From Erinaceus europaeus (Eukaryota; Chordata; Mammalia; Eulipotyphla; Erinaceidae): DNA of 64,000 nucleotides. The translations under genes and the position numbers were made by a program. Positions 54,707 to 64,000 of this stretch are shown one piece after another. Where the stretch lies: contig NC_080177.1 of assembly GCF_950295315.1 (NCBI RefSeq), forward strand, positions 75,341,786 to 75,405,785, given 5' to 3'. The number at the start of each line of letters is the position of its first letter. The stretch's first letter is position 1. The notes beneath the pieces were generated by a model that had not been told where the DNA came from, ran no database searches, and worked only from the letters and a program-made list of their open reading frames with translations.

Positions 54707-54892
54707 ATCACCAGTTTCACCAATCTGGGCCAACACTCTCAGAGGAAGAAGGAAAGATACCACAGCACCAAAGATTTCTTCAATGTAGGTGGCCAGGCTT
54801 GAACCTGTCTCACATTTATGACAAAGCAGGCAAACTATCCAAATATGTTGTCGTGCTATCCCAGAGTGGAACTTCAGATATCAGTTATTTTA

Positions 54893-55214
54893 TCATTATT
54901 ATTATTTTATTGCTATCAGGGTTATTGAAGTAGCTTGGTGCCTGCACTATGAACTCACTGCTCTGTCAACTTTTCCCCACACTACTTCTCCTTCTCCTCC
55001 TCCTCCTCGTTCCTTCCTTTTACTTGATAGGACAGAGATAAACTAAGAGGAGAAGGGGAGGTTAGTGAGGGATAGAGAAAGAGGGACCTGCAGTACTGCT
55101 TCACTGCTCATGAAACTCCCTCCCCCCCACAGGTGGGACCTATGGCTTGAACTCTGATTCTTGTGTGTATGTTAACTTGTGCACTCAACCAGATGTGCCA
55201 CTGCCCCATCCCCC
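54893..55214 (-). mobile_element. SINE-A2 copy
   Basis: CTATCAGGGTTATTGAAGTAG, GGTGCCTGCACTATGAACTC to GTGCCACTGCCCCATCCCCC. Confidence 0.82.
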
Positions 55215-55245
55215 TGGATACAAAAGTATTAAAAGTACTGAGGAT

Positions 55246-55400
55246 GAGGACTGGGAGATAACTCACTTGGTGTATCACACACTTTATCATGAGCCAGGCA
55301 GGGCCTAGCTTAAGTCCTGGGTCACGGCATGTGAGCTTCCAGAGCAGTGGATAGTCTCCCCCTGTCTCTCTGTCTCTCACTCTCTAGTTAAAGCAGATGA
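55246..55400 (+). mobile_element. Old tRNA-SINE remnant
   Basis: GAGGACTGGGAGATAACTCAC head and a CCTGTCTCTCTGTCTCTC body. Confidence 0.55.
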
Positions 55401-55425
55401 GTCTCACAGGGATGGTGGAGTTCTG

Positions 55426-55686
55426 TGTTGCTGAGGACTTATTCTGATGCAGTCTCCGCCCCCAGGTTTTTCTATGCCCCGCTCAATCCTAGAGTGCCCC
55501 CTTTCAACCAATCCTGGCTCCGCCCCCAGGTTTTTCTATGCCCCGCTAAATCCTAGAGTGCCCCCTTTCAACCAATCCTGGCCCTACACATCACCCCTGG
55601 TTGTCGCCCAATAAAAAGCCCCCTCACCCCTCCCCTCTCGCTCTCTGGGCTCTGGCTCTCCCTCTCTGAGGTCTCGCTCCCTGCTC

Positions 55687-55721
<35 letters not shown>

Positions 55722-55863
55722 TGGTCGGCCATTGCCGGCTGGCTCCACGTGGTCTGAACCAACCCCCCCCCCCCCATCCTATAATAAAGATTTGTGTACC
55801 CCTCTGCTCTGGATGTCCGCTCTCTTCTCTGGTGCAGCCCGACACCAGACCGCTGCAACAACA
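55426..55863 (+). mobile_element. Solo LTR, family 3, duplicated U3 element and C33 run
   Basis: TGTTGCTGAGGACTTATTC to CCGCTGCAACAACA, 438 bp, target duplication GTTCTG (55420-55425 and 55864-55869). The 64-bp unit 55454-55517, containing AACCAATCC, is repeated as 55518-55581 with one mismatch. AATAAAAAGCC (about 55611) and ATAATAAAGATTTGTG (about 55782) follow. A run of 33 C lies at 55688-55720. Confidence 0.92.
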
Positions 55864-55869
55864 GTTCTG

Positions 55870-56280
55870 GAAGGAGTAACCACCCCCAAGTGAAAATCCT
55901 GGTAGCTTCATTTAAATAAACAAAAATTAACAAGGATAAAATACGAGGGAATAATTAAAATTGTTTAAAAACCTTGATTAATATTAGCAGTTTGGTAAAT
56001 AACCTTCCAAGCATTTCTTGCACAGATATTTGCTCAAGTCACAGATGGCATTCTATAGACAGAATTTTCCCCCACTGAAGATTATTTAGCATTTAAATCA
56101 TTTCATAAAATTCGCTAACTTACTGAATGCATTGCAAGAGATTCCTATGCATACAATTACTTATTCAACTTTTTAGTTAACAGTGTTTGATGCAAAAAAA
56201 AAAAAAAGTACGATGTATATTTATGGTCTTCCATCCAGGAAAACTTTAATAACATATGCCTGTAATGATTTATGACTGTA
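55870..56280. other. Unique intron sequence
   Basis: AT-rich; no exon or repeat recognised. Confidence 0.45.
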
Positions 56281-56292
56281 CATTTTCTTCTG

Positions 56293-56337
56293 AGATAAGG
56301 CGAGATCGGGCATGTTCAGGGTGGTATGGCCATAGAC
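56293..56337 (-). pseudogene. 5S rRNA 5' fragment (nt 1-45), tailless
   Basis: The reverse complement begins GTCTATGGCCATACCACCCT and matches nt 1-45 of 5S rRNA with only a few differences. Near-identical 12-bp repeats, CATTTTCTTCTG (56281-56292) and CATTTTCTTTTG (56342-56353), flank it with a short spacer on the right. No A tail and no 5S sequence beyond nt 45 is present, so it lacks the internal promoter's C box and is not a 5S gene. Confidence 0.75.
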
Positions 56338-56353
56338 CGTTCATTTTCTTTTG

Positions 56354-56423
56354 AAAAAATATTTAATTTATTTTGATGAGAAAGGGTAGATGCAGAGTTA
56401 AGGAGAGAGAAACAGAGAGACAG

Positions 56424-56455
<32 letters not shown>

Positions 56456-56566
56456 CAGAACACTGCTTAGCTCTGGTTTATGGTGGGACTAGGAATTGAG
56501 CCTGGGACCTCAGAGCCTCAGGCTTGAAAGGTGTTTGATTAAACATTATGCTATTTCTGCAGGCCC
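56354..56566 (-). mobile_element. SINE-D copy with (AC)n
   Basis: AC run at 56424-56451, GAACACTGCTTAGCTCTGG, AATTGAGCCTGGGACCTC. Confidence 0.82.
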
Positions 56567-56762
56567 TAAATGTTCTTTTTTAAAGATGTCTTTATTCAGA
56601 GAGAGAGAGAGAGAACAAAAAATTTTATATTCCTTTGATTTACCATTCATCTTTTTAAATTTTTTATAATAAAGATTTGAATTAATGGTCATATATTATA
56701 GATTTTGATTTTTTCTTTTTCAGTTTAGCTTATGATATTTATAATAAAGAGAAGTTTCTATT

Positions 56763-56919
56763 TTTTAAAAAGTATTTTATTATTTTTATGAGAGACTTAA
56801 GACAGAGAGATCAGAATACTGCTTCAGCTCTGGCTTATAGTGGTGCTGGGGATTGAACCTGGAGCTTACAGCCTTAGGCCTGAGAGTCTTGCTTACCCTT
56901 ATGCTATCTCCCCAGTCCA
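56763..56919 (-). mobile_element. SINE-D copy
   Basis: TTCAGCTCTGGCTTATAGTGG to TATGCTATCTCCCCAGTCC. Confidence 0.85.
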
Positions 56920-56952
56920 GAAGTTTCCATTTTTGTGTAATAAAAACTAACA

Positions 56953-57420
56953 GTTGGGAGTAGCAGCAGCCATATTTTGCTCTCCCCAGTCAAATAGGAA
57001 AAGCAATGAAAGTCACCTGAGAACTCAACAAAATATGACCAGGATCTCTTCAAAAACTCACCAAGCCACATGTGGCCTGTGGGCAGGAAGAGGGAGAGGG
57101 AGCAATTCCAGAGGACATGCAAACACTAATTCGAAGAGACATTTGTATCCCTACGTTCACAGCTGCATTATTCACAATAGCAAAGGAGTGGGAGCAGCCT
57201 AAATGTCCATCAACAGGTGACTGGCTAAAGAAGTTATGGGATTTATCTTCCATGGAATACTACTCTGCAATCAGAAAGACGATATTGTCTCCTTTGGGAC
57301 AAAATGCATGAAACTGGAGGTGATTATGCTTAGCAAAATATGTAAAGCTATGAGAGACAACTGCCAGATGGCTTCACTCATATGTGTGATCTAGAGATCT
57401 GATTTACATGAATCTACCAA

Positions 57421-57453
<33 letters not shown>

Positions 57454-57637
57454 AGAATCCAAATGAAAGCAAGCAAACTGTTGGTAATGCTTCTGAGAAC
57501 TATGGTGCTTATCTTTGTGTGAGCTAGGCGGGCAGGTGTACAGAACTTTGGCGGTGGGTGTGGTGTGGAATTATACATTGTAATCTTACTGTCTTGTAAT
57601 AAACTATTAATAACAAATAAAAAATTTAAAAAGTTTC
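56953..57637 (+). mobile_element. Older L1 3' part
   Basis: ORF2 C-terminal words AALFTIAKEWEQPKCPSTGD and SSMEYYSAI, then 3' UTR (GGCGGTGGGTGTGGTGTGGA) with AATAAACTATTAATAAC and an A run at 57420. Confidence 0.85.
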
Positions 57638-57679
57638 TTTTGTGTTTTAGACTTGACATAATTCTTAGAAAAGACTTTT

Positions 57680-57984
57680 AAAAATATTTATTTATTCCCT
57701 TTTGTTGCCCTTGTTGTTTTATGGTTGTAGTTATTATTCTGGCAAACGCTAGAAGAAGAAGAAGTTATTATTCTTGTCATCATTGTTGGATAGGACAGAG
57801 AGAAATGGAGAGAGGAGGGGAAGTCAGAGGGGGAGAGAAAGACAGACACCTGCAGATCTGCTTCACCGCCTGTGAAGTGACTCCCCTGCAGGTGGGGAGC
57901 TGGGGGCTCGAACCGGGATCCTTATGCCAGTCCTTGTGCTTTGTGCCACCTGTGCTTAACCTGCTGCGCTACCGCCCGACTCCC
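57680..57984 (-). mobile_element. SINE-A copy with a small foreign insert
   Basis: TTATTCCCTTTTGTTGCCC to CTACCGCCCGACTCCC. About 30 bp around CTGGCAAACGCTAGAAGAAG (57739-57770) interrupts the GTTATTATT module. Confidence 0.88.
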
Positions 57985-58199
57985 TATACTCACGTTTTTG
58001 TGGTAACTTTATGAACTTCAAAAGGAATACATCTTTGATTAATTTGTAATTAATTTTATAAGAAGAATGAATACTTTCCCCCAAATGACTAGCCAGTTGC
58101 ACAATTTTATCATCCCATATGTTTTTTTCCTCAAAAAATTGAAATGTCAGCTTTTCAGATTCCAGTGTTAGTCTGTTTCTGGATTATTTGTCTGTGGAA

Positions 58200-58442
58200 T
58201 AAAAAAGATGCACACCATTACTTATTATTAGAGAAGTGCAAATCTAAACTCCAATGAGATACCACTTCAGATCTGTGAGGGTGACCTATTTCACAAAGAC
58301 GAGAACCAGTTGCTGGTAAGGAGGTTGGCAGCAAGGAACAAGAAATGATAAGATCTTGCCATTTGTGATGACAACTGGCACATGTCATGCTAAGCAAAAG
58401 CAAATGAACAAACAAAAAGCAAAGCAAAGCAAACAAATAAAA

Positions 58443-58478
<36 letters not shown>

Positions 58479-58790
58479 TGGGTGAGAAAATCAGGAGAAA
58501 GACAAATATTGGGTGATTTCACTCATGTGTGGGATTTAAGGATTTAAGCCAAAGAGTACAAACCAAACCAGATCAAACAAACCCAAAGTCCTACAGGATT
58601 TTGACTGTAAAACTGAGGTTACTGGAAGGATAGTAGGGAAGAGGATGAAAGGGCAGTGGCAGTCACACTGGTTGAGGAATATTAGTAACTTGCTTGTGAG
58701 TGTGCTGTGGAAAGACATATATGAAAAGATGTGAAACTACTCCTTAAACAGAAATGGTGGTGAGAGTCAGCATCACCTAAAGAAATTCCC
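58200..58790 (+). mobile_element. Older L1 3' part
   Basis: TAAACTCCAATGAGATACCAC, GGTTGGCAGCAAGGAACAAG and 3' UTR words shared with 17700; GA run at 58448-58474. Confidence 0.75.
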
Positions 58791-58840
58791 TTGACAGCAT
58801 GAAAGGAGCCCTTTCTAAAATACCTTTAAATCTCAATAAC

Positions 58841-59093
58841 AAGTCTTTTTTTTTTTTTTTTTTAAAAATCGTTATTTACTTATTGGATAGAGACAGCCAG
58901 AAATTGAGAGGGAAGAGGGTGATAGAGAGGGAGAGAGAGACAGACACCTGCAGCTGTGCTTCACCACTTGCAAAGCTTTCCCCCTGCAGGGGGAACCAGG
59001 GGGCTTGAACCTGGATCCCTATACAGTGCAACGAACCTGGATCCTTATGCATTGTAACATGTGCTCTACCAAGTATGCCACCATCTGGCCCCA
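58841..59093 (-). mobile_element. SINE-B copy with short internal duplication
   Basis: GGATAGAGACAGCCAGAAATT to GTATGCCACCATCTGGCCCC; GAACCTGGATCC occurs twice (about 59005 and 59034). Confidence 0.88.
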
Positions 59094-59154
59094 AGTATTT
59101 TTTTTTTCTCCAGAAGGATGTTCTTCAAAGAATTACTTGAATGCTGTATTTCTT

Positions 59155-59442
59155 TCTTTCTTTTTTATTTTCCCTTTTGTTGACCTTGTTCTATTTTTAT
59201 TGTTGTTGTAGTTATTATTGTTGCTATTGATGTTGTCGTTGTTGGATAGGACAGAGAGAAATGGAGAGAGGAGGGGAAGACAAAGCAGGGGAGAGAAAGA
59301 CAGACACCTGCAGACCTCCTTCACTGCCTGTGAAGCGACTCCCCTGCAGGTTGGGTAGCCAGGGGACTCGAACCGGTATCGGAGATGGCCCTTGTGCTTC
59401 GTACCTCCTGCGCTTAACCGCTGTGCTACCACCTGACTCCCT
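59155..59442 (-). mobile_element. SINE-A copy
   Basis: TTTTCCCTTTTGTTGACC to GCTACCACCTGACTCCC. Confidence 0.9.
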
Positions 59443-59852
59443 GTATTTCTTTCTTATACTTTCTAGACACTCTTCACAGACTTCATACTCTTATTTTTCT
59501 ATGTAATTATCTTTGAGAGAAGAAGGTAAGTCATTTTTTGTGTTCAAAGTTAATATCGGACAGATTTTTATGGACAATTCTTCACTGCTCATCTTGGAGA
59601 CATTAAAATAATCTGTTTAGATCTCAAATTCGAGAACCAGAAGTACAGGTTTATATTACTAGCTCAGTCATCCCAAATCCTGATAAGTATTGGGGGTAAG
59701 ACAGGAATATTTTGAAAGGATATGGAATTTTGTCTTCACTCTTTTTCCTTTGTGATTATTCAAATGAGTGCACTAAAGGCCAGTGTTTTCCTGTGGGATT
59801 TTCTATATGGTAAAGATGATTCTCGGCTTATTTTTGCTGTGAATGCATATAT
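59443..59852. other. Unique intron sequence
   Basis: One short open segment at 59467-59525 has splice-like edges but is hydrophobic and out of phase. Confidence 0.4.
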
Positions 59853-59907
59853 ATCTAATCTAATCTAATCTAATCTAATCTAATCTAATCTATCTATCTA
59901 TCTATCT
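59853..59907 (+). repeat. (TCTAA)n then (TCTA)n microsatellite
   Basis: Seven TCTAA units grade into five TCTA units. Confidence 0.92.
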
Positions 59908-60172
59908 GCCTCCAGGGGGATCAGTGGGGCTTTGTGCCTGCACTAAGAATCCACTGCCCCTGGCAGCCATCTGTTTTCCTTCATTGCTTCTGCGGCTTTT
60001 GTTAGAGGAGGGGAAGACAGAGAGGGGAAAGACAGACACCCGCAGACCTGCTTCACCACTTGTGAAACGATTCCCCTGCAGGTGGGGAGCTGGAGTCTCG
60101 AACCGGGATTCTTTTAGCCCGTCTTGTGCCTGCACCATGTGCACTTAACACACTGCGCTACCACCTGGCTCC
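59908..60172 (-). mobile_element. SINE-A2 copy
   Basis: GCCTCCAGGGGGATCAGTGGG to CTACCACCTGGCTCCC; the microsatellite forms its tail. Confidence 0.88.
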
Positions 60173-60656
60173 CTTGTTTTTCCTCTTCATGCGCCATTTT
60201 GAATATGTACTCTCTCACCTTTTTCAGAACCGGTCCAGTGATAAACTAAGAAGTTGAGGCACTCTAGTTGAATAATCTGACATTAGCATGTTTTACTTAA
60301 CGTTGGTGGTTTGAATTTGTTCCTTTGCACTCCAACTTTAGAAACAGAATTCCTGCCTATATTCTGCCATTGCTCAATAGACAGGTCTAACCCTAGCCTG
60401 GCCCTGCTGCTAACTTGGCTTTGTTCCTTGCCACCTAATCTAGGCAGTGATCCAATATATGGAGCCCAAGAGCATGAGCTTTAACTTTTATTTACGATCT
60501 AGCTAGTGCCGTGTGTTACAGACATACACAAGAAGACCTCTATCCCTTAACACTCTGCTAGGAATAAGAAAACAGAGGCAAAACTTTGTGCCGTAAATTG
60601 CCGCTACAGCGAGTTATGACAGAGTTGGTGCGAGTGTCCACAGTAACTCCACTTAG
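60173..60656. other. Unique intron sequence
   Basis: No exon or repeat recognised. Confidence 0.45.
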
Positions 60657-60945
60657 ATTTTTTTATTTATTCCCTTTTGTTGCCCTTGTTGTTTTATTGT
60701 TGTAGCTATTATTGTTGTTATTGATGTCGTTGTCGTTGGATAGGACAGAGAGAAATGGAGAGAGGAGGGGAAGATAGAGAGGGGGAGAGAAAGATAGACA
60801 CCTGCAGACCTGCTTCACCGCTTGTGAAGTGACTCCCCTGCTGGTGAGGAGCTGGGGGCTCGAACTGGGATCCTTAAGCTGGTGGGTACTTACGCTTTGC
60901 GCCACCTACACATAACCTGCTGCTACTGCCCAACCCCCTCCACTT
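60657..60945 (-). mobile_element. SINE-A copy
   Basis: TTTTATTTATTCCCTTTTGTT to GCTGCTACTGCCCAACCCCC. Confidence 0.9.
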
Positions 60946-61570
60946 AGATTTTTATTGTATCCATTTTAAACAAAGAACCCTTATGCCTAAATAAGCCTTA
61001 ACCTTATTATTAAATAAAGCTACAGATGGGGATGACAAAAGGTAGCTTCAGTATGCACTGTCTTTTTTTTTTTTTTTTGGGTAAGATAGATTAGTGTATC
61101 ATTAGAAAATGGAAACTCCAAAAAGGGGATTATTTGGAAATATGTCTGATTTTGTAACAGCAAATATGTGAAAACTACTTTTTTTTTTTTTAAAAAAAGC
61201 AAAGCAGTGTCATTCCACCAGATGTCACTGTTTGCATGTTGCAATGAAGTAGCAACGATTAAAGTCTCTCCACCCCTAATCACATGTTGTTAGTAAGAGT
61301 CTATAGAGTCGTGCCTTTAGTTTTCTTTAGATATACTGTTGTACTAAAACCATATTCCATGGGTCTTTCAAAACTACTCGAAGTGTTACTTCTGCTGTAG
61401 ATTTTAAAGACTATCAAGGACAATTATCTGTAGATTAGAATATTAAGGAACTCTTCTCTTGGCCTCAGGAGCTCTATCTAATATAGTACTCTTTATAAAC
61501 CATTGCTTTCTGAATTGTGACCCAATAAGCAGACCATAAAGTGAATTTAGTGGCTTACTATAAGCACTTG
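60946..61570. other. Unique intron sequence
   Basis: T runs at 61062 and 61180; no exon recognised. Confidence 0.45.
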
Positions 61571-61583
61571 AAATGTCTGCATT

Positions 61584-61727
61584 GTGGTCCGGGAGGTGGC
61601 GCAGTGATGAAGCATTGGACTCTTGAGCATGAGGTCCTGAGTTCGATCCCTGGCGGCACATATACCAGGGTGATGTCTGATTCTCTCTCTCTCCTCCTGT
61701 CTTTCTCATAAATAAAATCTTTTAAAA
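61584..61727 (+). mobile_element. SINE-C copy with 13-bp target duplication
   Basis: GTGGTCCGGGAGGTGGCGCAG to AAATAAAATCTTTTAAA; AAATGTCTGCATT at 61571-61583 and 61728-61740. It sits at the left edge of an L1 fragment. Confidence 0.93.
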
Positions 61728-62180
61728 AAATGTCTGCATTATTCACAATAGACAAAGAGAGTGGAAGCTGCCTAAATTCCCATCAACTGGCTAAAGAAGT
61801 TATGGGATACATATTTCATGGAATACTACTTTGCAATCAAAAAGGATGCTGTTGTGTCCTTTGAAACAAAATGGATGGAACTGTAGGTGATTAGGCTTAG
61901 CAAAATAAGTAAATATATGAAAGACAACTACCTGGTACACATGAACTTGAAAAAAGAAAGAAAAAGGAAAGGAAAGGAAAGGAAAGGAAAGGAAGGAAGG
62001 AAGGAAGGAAGGAAGGAAGGAAGGAAGGAAAGCAAACTGTAAGACTTGTGAGAACTCTTGGTGGTGATCGTTGGGAGCTGGGAGCGTGGGGTGCAGAGCT
62101 TTGATGGTGGGTATGGTGTGGAGTTGTACACTGTTACCTTACGGTCTTGTAACCTACTGTTCATCACAAATAAAAAATGC
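61728..62180 (+). mobile_element. Older L1 3' part
   Basis: TTCACAATAGACAAAGAGAG, CATGGAATACTACTTTGCAAT, then GGTGGTGATCGTTGG and CTTGTAACCTACTGTTC. Confidence 0.82.
61958..62031 (+). repeat. (GGAAA)n / (GGAA)n microsatellite
   Basis: About six GGAAA and ten GGAA units within the L1 3' UTR. Confidence 0.92.
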
Positions 62181-62210
62181 AGAACAATGCCTGCAATAGT
62201 GTTCCTTTGG

Positions 62211-62214
<4 letters not shown>

Positions 62215-62261
<47 letters not shown>
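62215..62261 (+). repeat. (AC)n microsatellite
   Basis: About 23 AC units. Confidence 0.95.
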
Positions 62262-62263
<2 letters not shown>

Positions 62264-63249
62264 TAAAGATACATGTATCTATATTTATATATCTGCCCTC
62301 TGCATTTTCTCTGAGTTACATAAAGGTCATCATGAGCTTCACCTTGTATTTAAGCAGCAACATGAAATTGCTATGGACGGGCTAATGGAGGATCCATGGG
62401 GGAGGTTTCCTGTCGGAACTGTCTGCTGCTGCAGCTGTTTCTTCTGGCCTAGCCAGGAAGGTGGGGGGAATCTGAGGCCAATCCTGACAACTGGAATTCA
62501 GGGGTCGGGTGGCTTCTACTGCCATAGCTTTGGACTATAGAACCACGGTAGGTCTTTTTGTTATGATCAGTTTGGGGGAAAAAATAATAATCCTATAGAA
62601 GAAATAACTGAATCATGGCTCCAGAAGAACTCAGCCTTGCCATGCTCGCTTGTCAACAGAAATAGTGGAGACTGCTGTCTTCCAAACTGCTTATGGAGGC
62701 AGCTGGTTAGCGGGTGCCAAGTCACTTATGACACACTGTGGTTGCAAGAGTTTTTTTTTTTTTTTTTAATTTTTTTTATCTCTATTTCCTGCAGTTCAAG
62801 AAAGTCCATTTGATGGGGGTGGGGGGGGAGATGGATTTGGTGTTGAGTGACAGTTAATATAGTCACTGTGCTGGAAGTTGAACTTTATCTTCCTTTTGAA
62901 TTCAAATATTTGACTATGTGAGACAGGAAGCTTTTTTTTTATCCATGACTCTACTTTAGCAAAGTCATATCTGTTTCTGACTTACTTTGGGTAAACCAGT
63001 GTTTTTAAGAGTCAGGGTGCTGGCGTCTGAGGACTCTGTAATATGACTAAGGTCAGCTGGGCTTGAACCTGTTAAACTTTCTCATCTGGTGACTCATAAA
63101 GTGATTGTTCATATAATAATAGCATCCCCCCAAAGTTAAAGGGAACACTGGTTCTTAATACTTTCAAGTGAAATTGATATAGTTTTAGTGGGTTTACTTT
63201 AATCTCATATTTCTTTTTATACAAAGGGCTGCAATAAAAAAATAATGTA
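62262..63249. other. Unique intron sequence
   Basis: No exon in chain phase recognised; T runs at 62750 and 62930. Confidence 0.45.
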
Positions 63250-63480
63250 TTTTTGGTTCAAGCCCCCAGCTCCCCACCTGCAGGGGAGTCGCTTCACAGG
63301 CGGTGAAGCAGGTCTGCAGGTGTCTGTCTTTCTCTCCCCCTCTCTGTCTTCCTCTCCTCTTTCCATTTCTCTCTGTCCTATCCAACAACGACGACATCAA
63401 CAACAATAATAACTACAACAACAATAAAAACAATAAGGGCAACAAAAAGGAAATAAATAAATATTAAAAAAGCTTTAAAA
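63250..63480 (+). mobile_element. SINE-A copy, head missing
   Basis: Starts TTGGTTCAAGCCCCCAGCTCC; body and AATAAATATTAAAAAAG tail are intact. Confidence 0.9.
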
Positions 63481-63580
63481 ATATTGTATTTTAAGCGATA
63501 CGTAAATTAGTTTTTAAACACATTTTATCTTCAAATCCTGAATTACCTAATTTCTTTAGTTTGATTAAGAATTTTGTCGA

Positions 63581-63880
63581 AGGGGCTGGTTAGTGGTGCA
63601 CCTGGCTAAGCACACATAGTATTAAGTGCAAGGACCTGGGTTTGAGTCCCCGCTCCCTACCTGCAGGGGGGATGCTTCAGAAGTGGTGAAACAGGTCAGC
63701 AAGTGTCTCTCTCTCTCCATTTCTTATCTCCCCCTCCCCTGTCAGTTTCTCTCAGTCATATCTAATTACATAGAAAAAATGGACACCAGGAGCTGTGGAT
63801 TTATAGTGCCAGAACTGAGCACTAGTGATAAATCTAGAGGCAAAAAAAAAAAAAAAAGAAAAAAGAAAAAAAAAAGGGGG
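63581..63880 (+). mobile_element. SINE-A2 copy
   Basis: GGGGCTGGTTAGTGGTGCACC to CACTAGTGATAAATCTAGAGG and a long A tail. Confidence 0.88.
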
Positions 63881-64000
63881 GGAGGAACTTTTGTTGAGAT
63901 GTTTTGGACTCTCTATTTAATCTTACATATGCATGTAGTTTGTAGCCTAAAAAGGAAGGCCCAGGAACAAAATAGTTTTCTGTTCATTATGGAAAGTTCC

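Noticed and set aside
55624..55933. Gly-rich reverse frames over the family 3 LTR
   Set aside because: The glycine run comes from the 33-C homopolymer.
59467..59525. Exon-like stretch between TATACTTTCTAG and GTAAGTCA
   Set aside because: It is open only in a phase that exon 5 cannot supply and encodes a hydrophobic string (TLFTDFILLFFYVIIF). In the required phase it stops.
62630..62860. Acceptor-like CTCTATTTCCTGCAG with a following open stretch
   Set aside because: In the phase required after exon 5 it stops within six codons, and the alternative frame is mostly a poly-G tract.

Overview
The window is mammalian nuclear DNA, intron-rich and saturated with retrotransposons. The interspersed tRNA-derived SINEs, with heads such as GTGGTCTGGGAGGTGGCGCAG and GGGAGTCGGGCGGTAGCGCAG, are of a type I associate with hedgehogs (Erinaceidae, probably Erinaceus). 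That assignment is from memory of the family and was not checked by search. Nothing looks prokaryotic, and there is no operon, CRISPR array or functional RNA gene.

Host gene. Five plus-strand segments form a phase-consistent exon chain: 2751-2892, 19022-19087, 23354-23551, 41529-41662 and 48055-48249. All have AG/GT borders, and their reading phases join without a break to give about 244 codons of one hydrophilic protein. I do not recognise the protein. The first and last exons of the gene lie outside the window or are unrecognised, so most of the window is intron of this gene. A sixth candidate at 52472-52579 is open but out of phase.

LINE-1. Two near full-length elements lie on the minus strand. 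One spans about 3638-12040 and is split by a provirus. The other spans about 31852-37660 and is multiply frameshifted. A truncated copy at 44761-45757 has a perfect 14-bp target duplication. Older L1 3' pieces lie at 12525-13145, 15455-15590, 31585-31851, 49385-49882, 56953-57637, 58200-58790 and 61741-62180.

Endogenous retroviruses. Three LTR families are present. Most copies have TG...CA ends and 6-bp target duplications, as in class II (ERVK/beta-like) elements. Family 1 is a short proviral element at 5046-7718, inserted in L1 ORF2, with nearly identical LTRs, a tRNA-Lys-like primer site and no recognisable gag, pol or env; a related solo LTR is at 39355-39783. Family 2 LTRs are at 24751-25211 and 53727-54075. 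Family 3 LTRs are at 50250-50611 (minus) and 55426-55863 (plus).

Other retroposed material. There is a POC1B processed pseudogene (21366-22290), two tailless 5S rRNA 5' fragments with the same end points (21323-21365, 56293-56337), and several copies of a long unclassified minus-strand repeat called here family E, one of them flanked by an exact 154-bp direct repeat.

SINE labels used below: A = head GGGAGTCGGGCGGTAGCGC with a tail of CAACAAAAGGGAA plus A-rich sequence; A2 = A-like with an extra 3' module ending in CCAGTGATAACCCTGGAGGC; B = head GGGGCCAGGTGGTGGCGCACC ending in CTGGCTGTCTCTATCCAATAAA; C = head GTGGTCTGGGAGGTGGCGCAG; D = a short tRNA-like unit read in reverse as AGAGCACTGCTCAGCTCTGG. 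These labels are mine, not database names.
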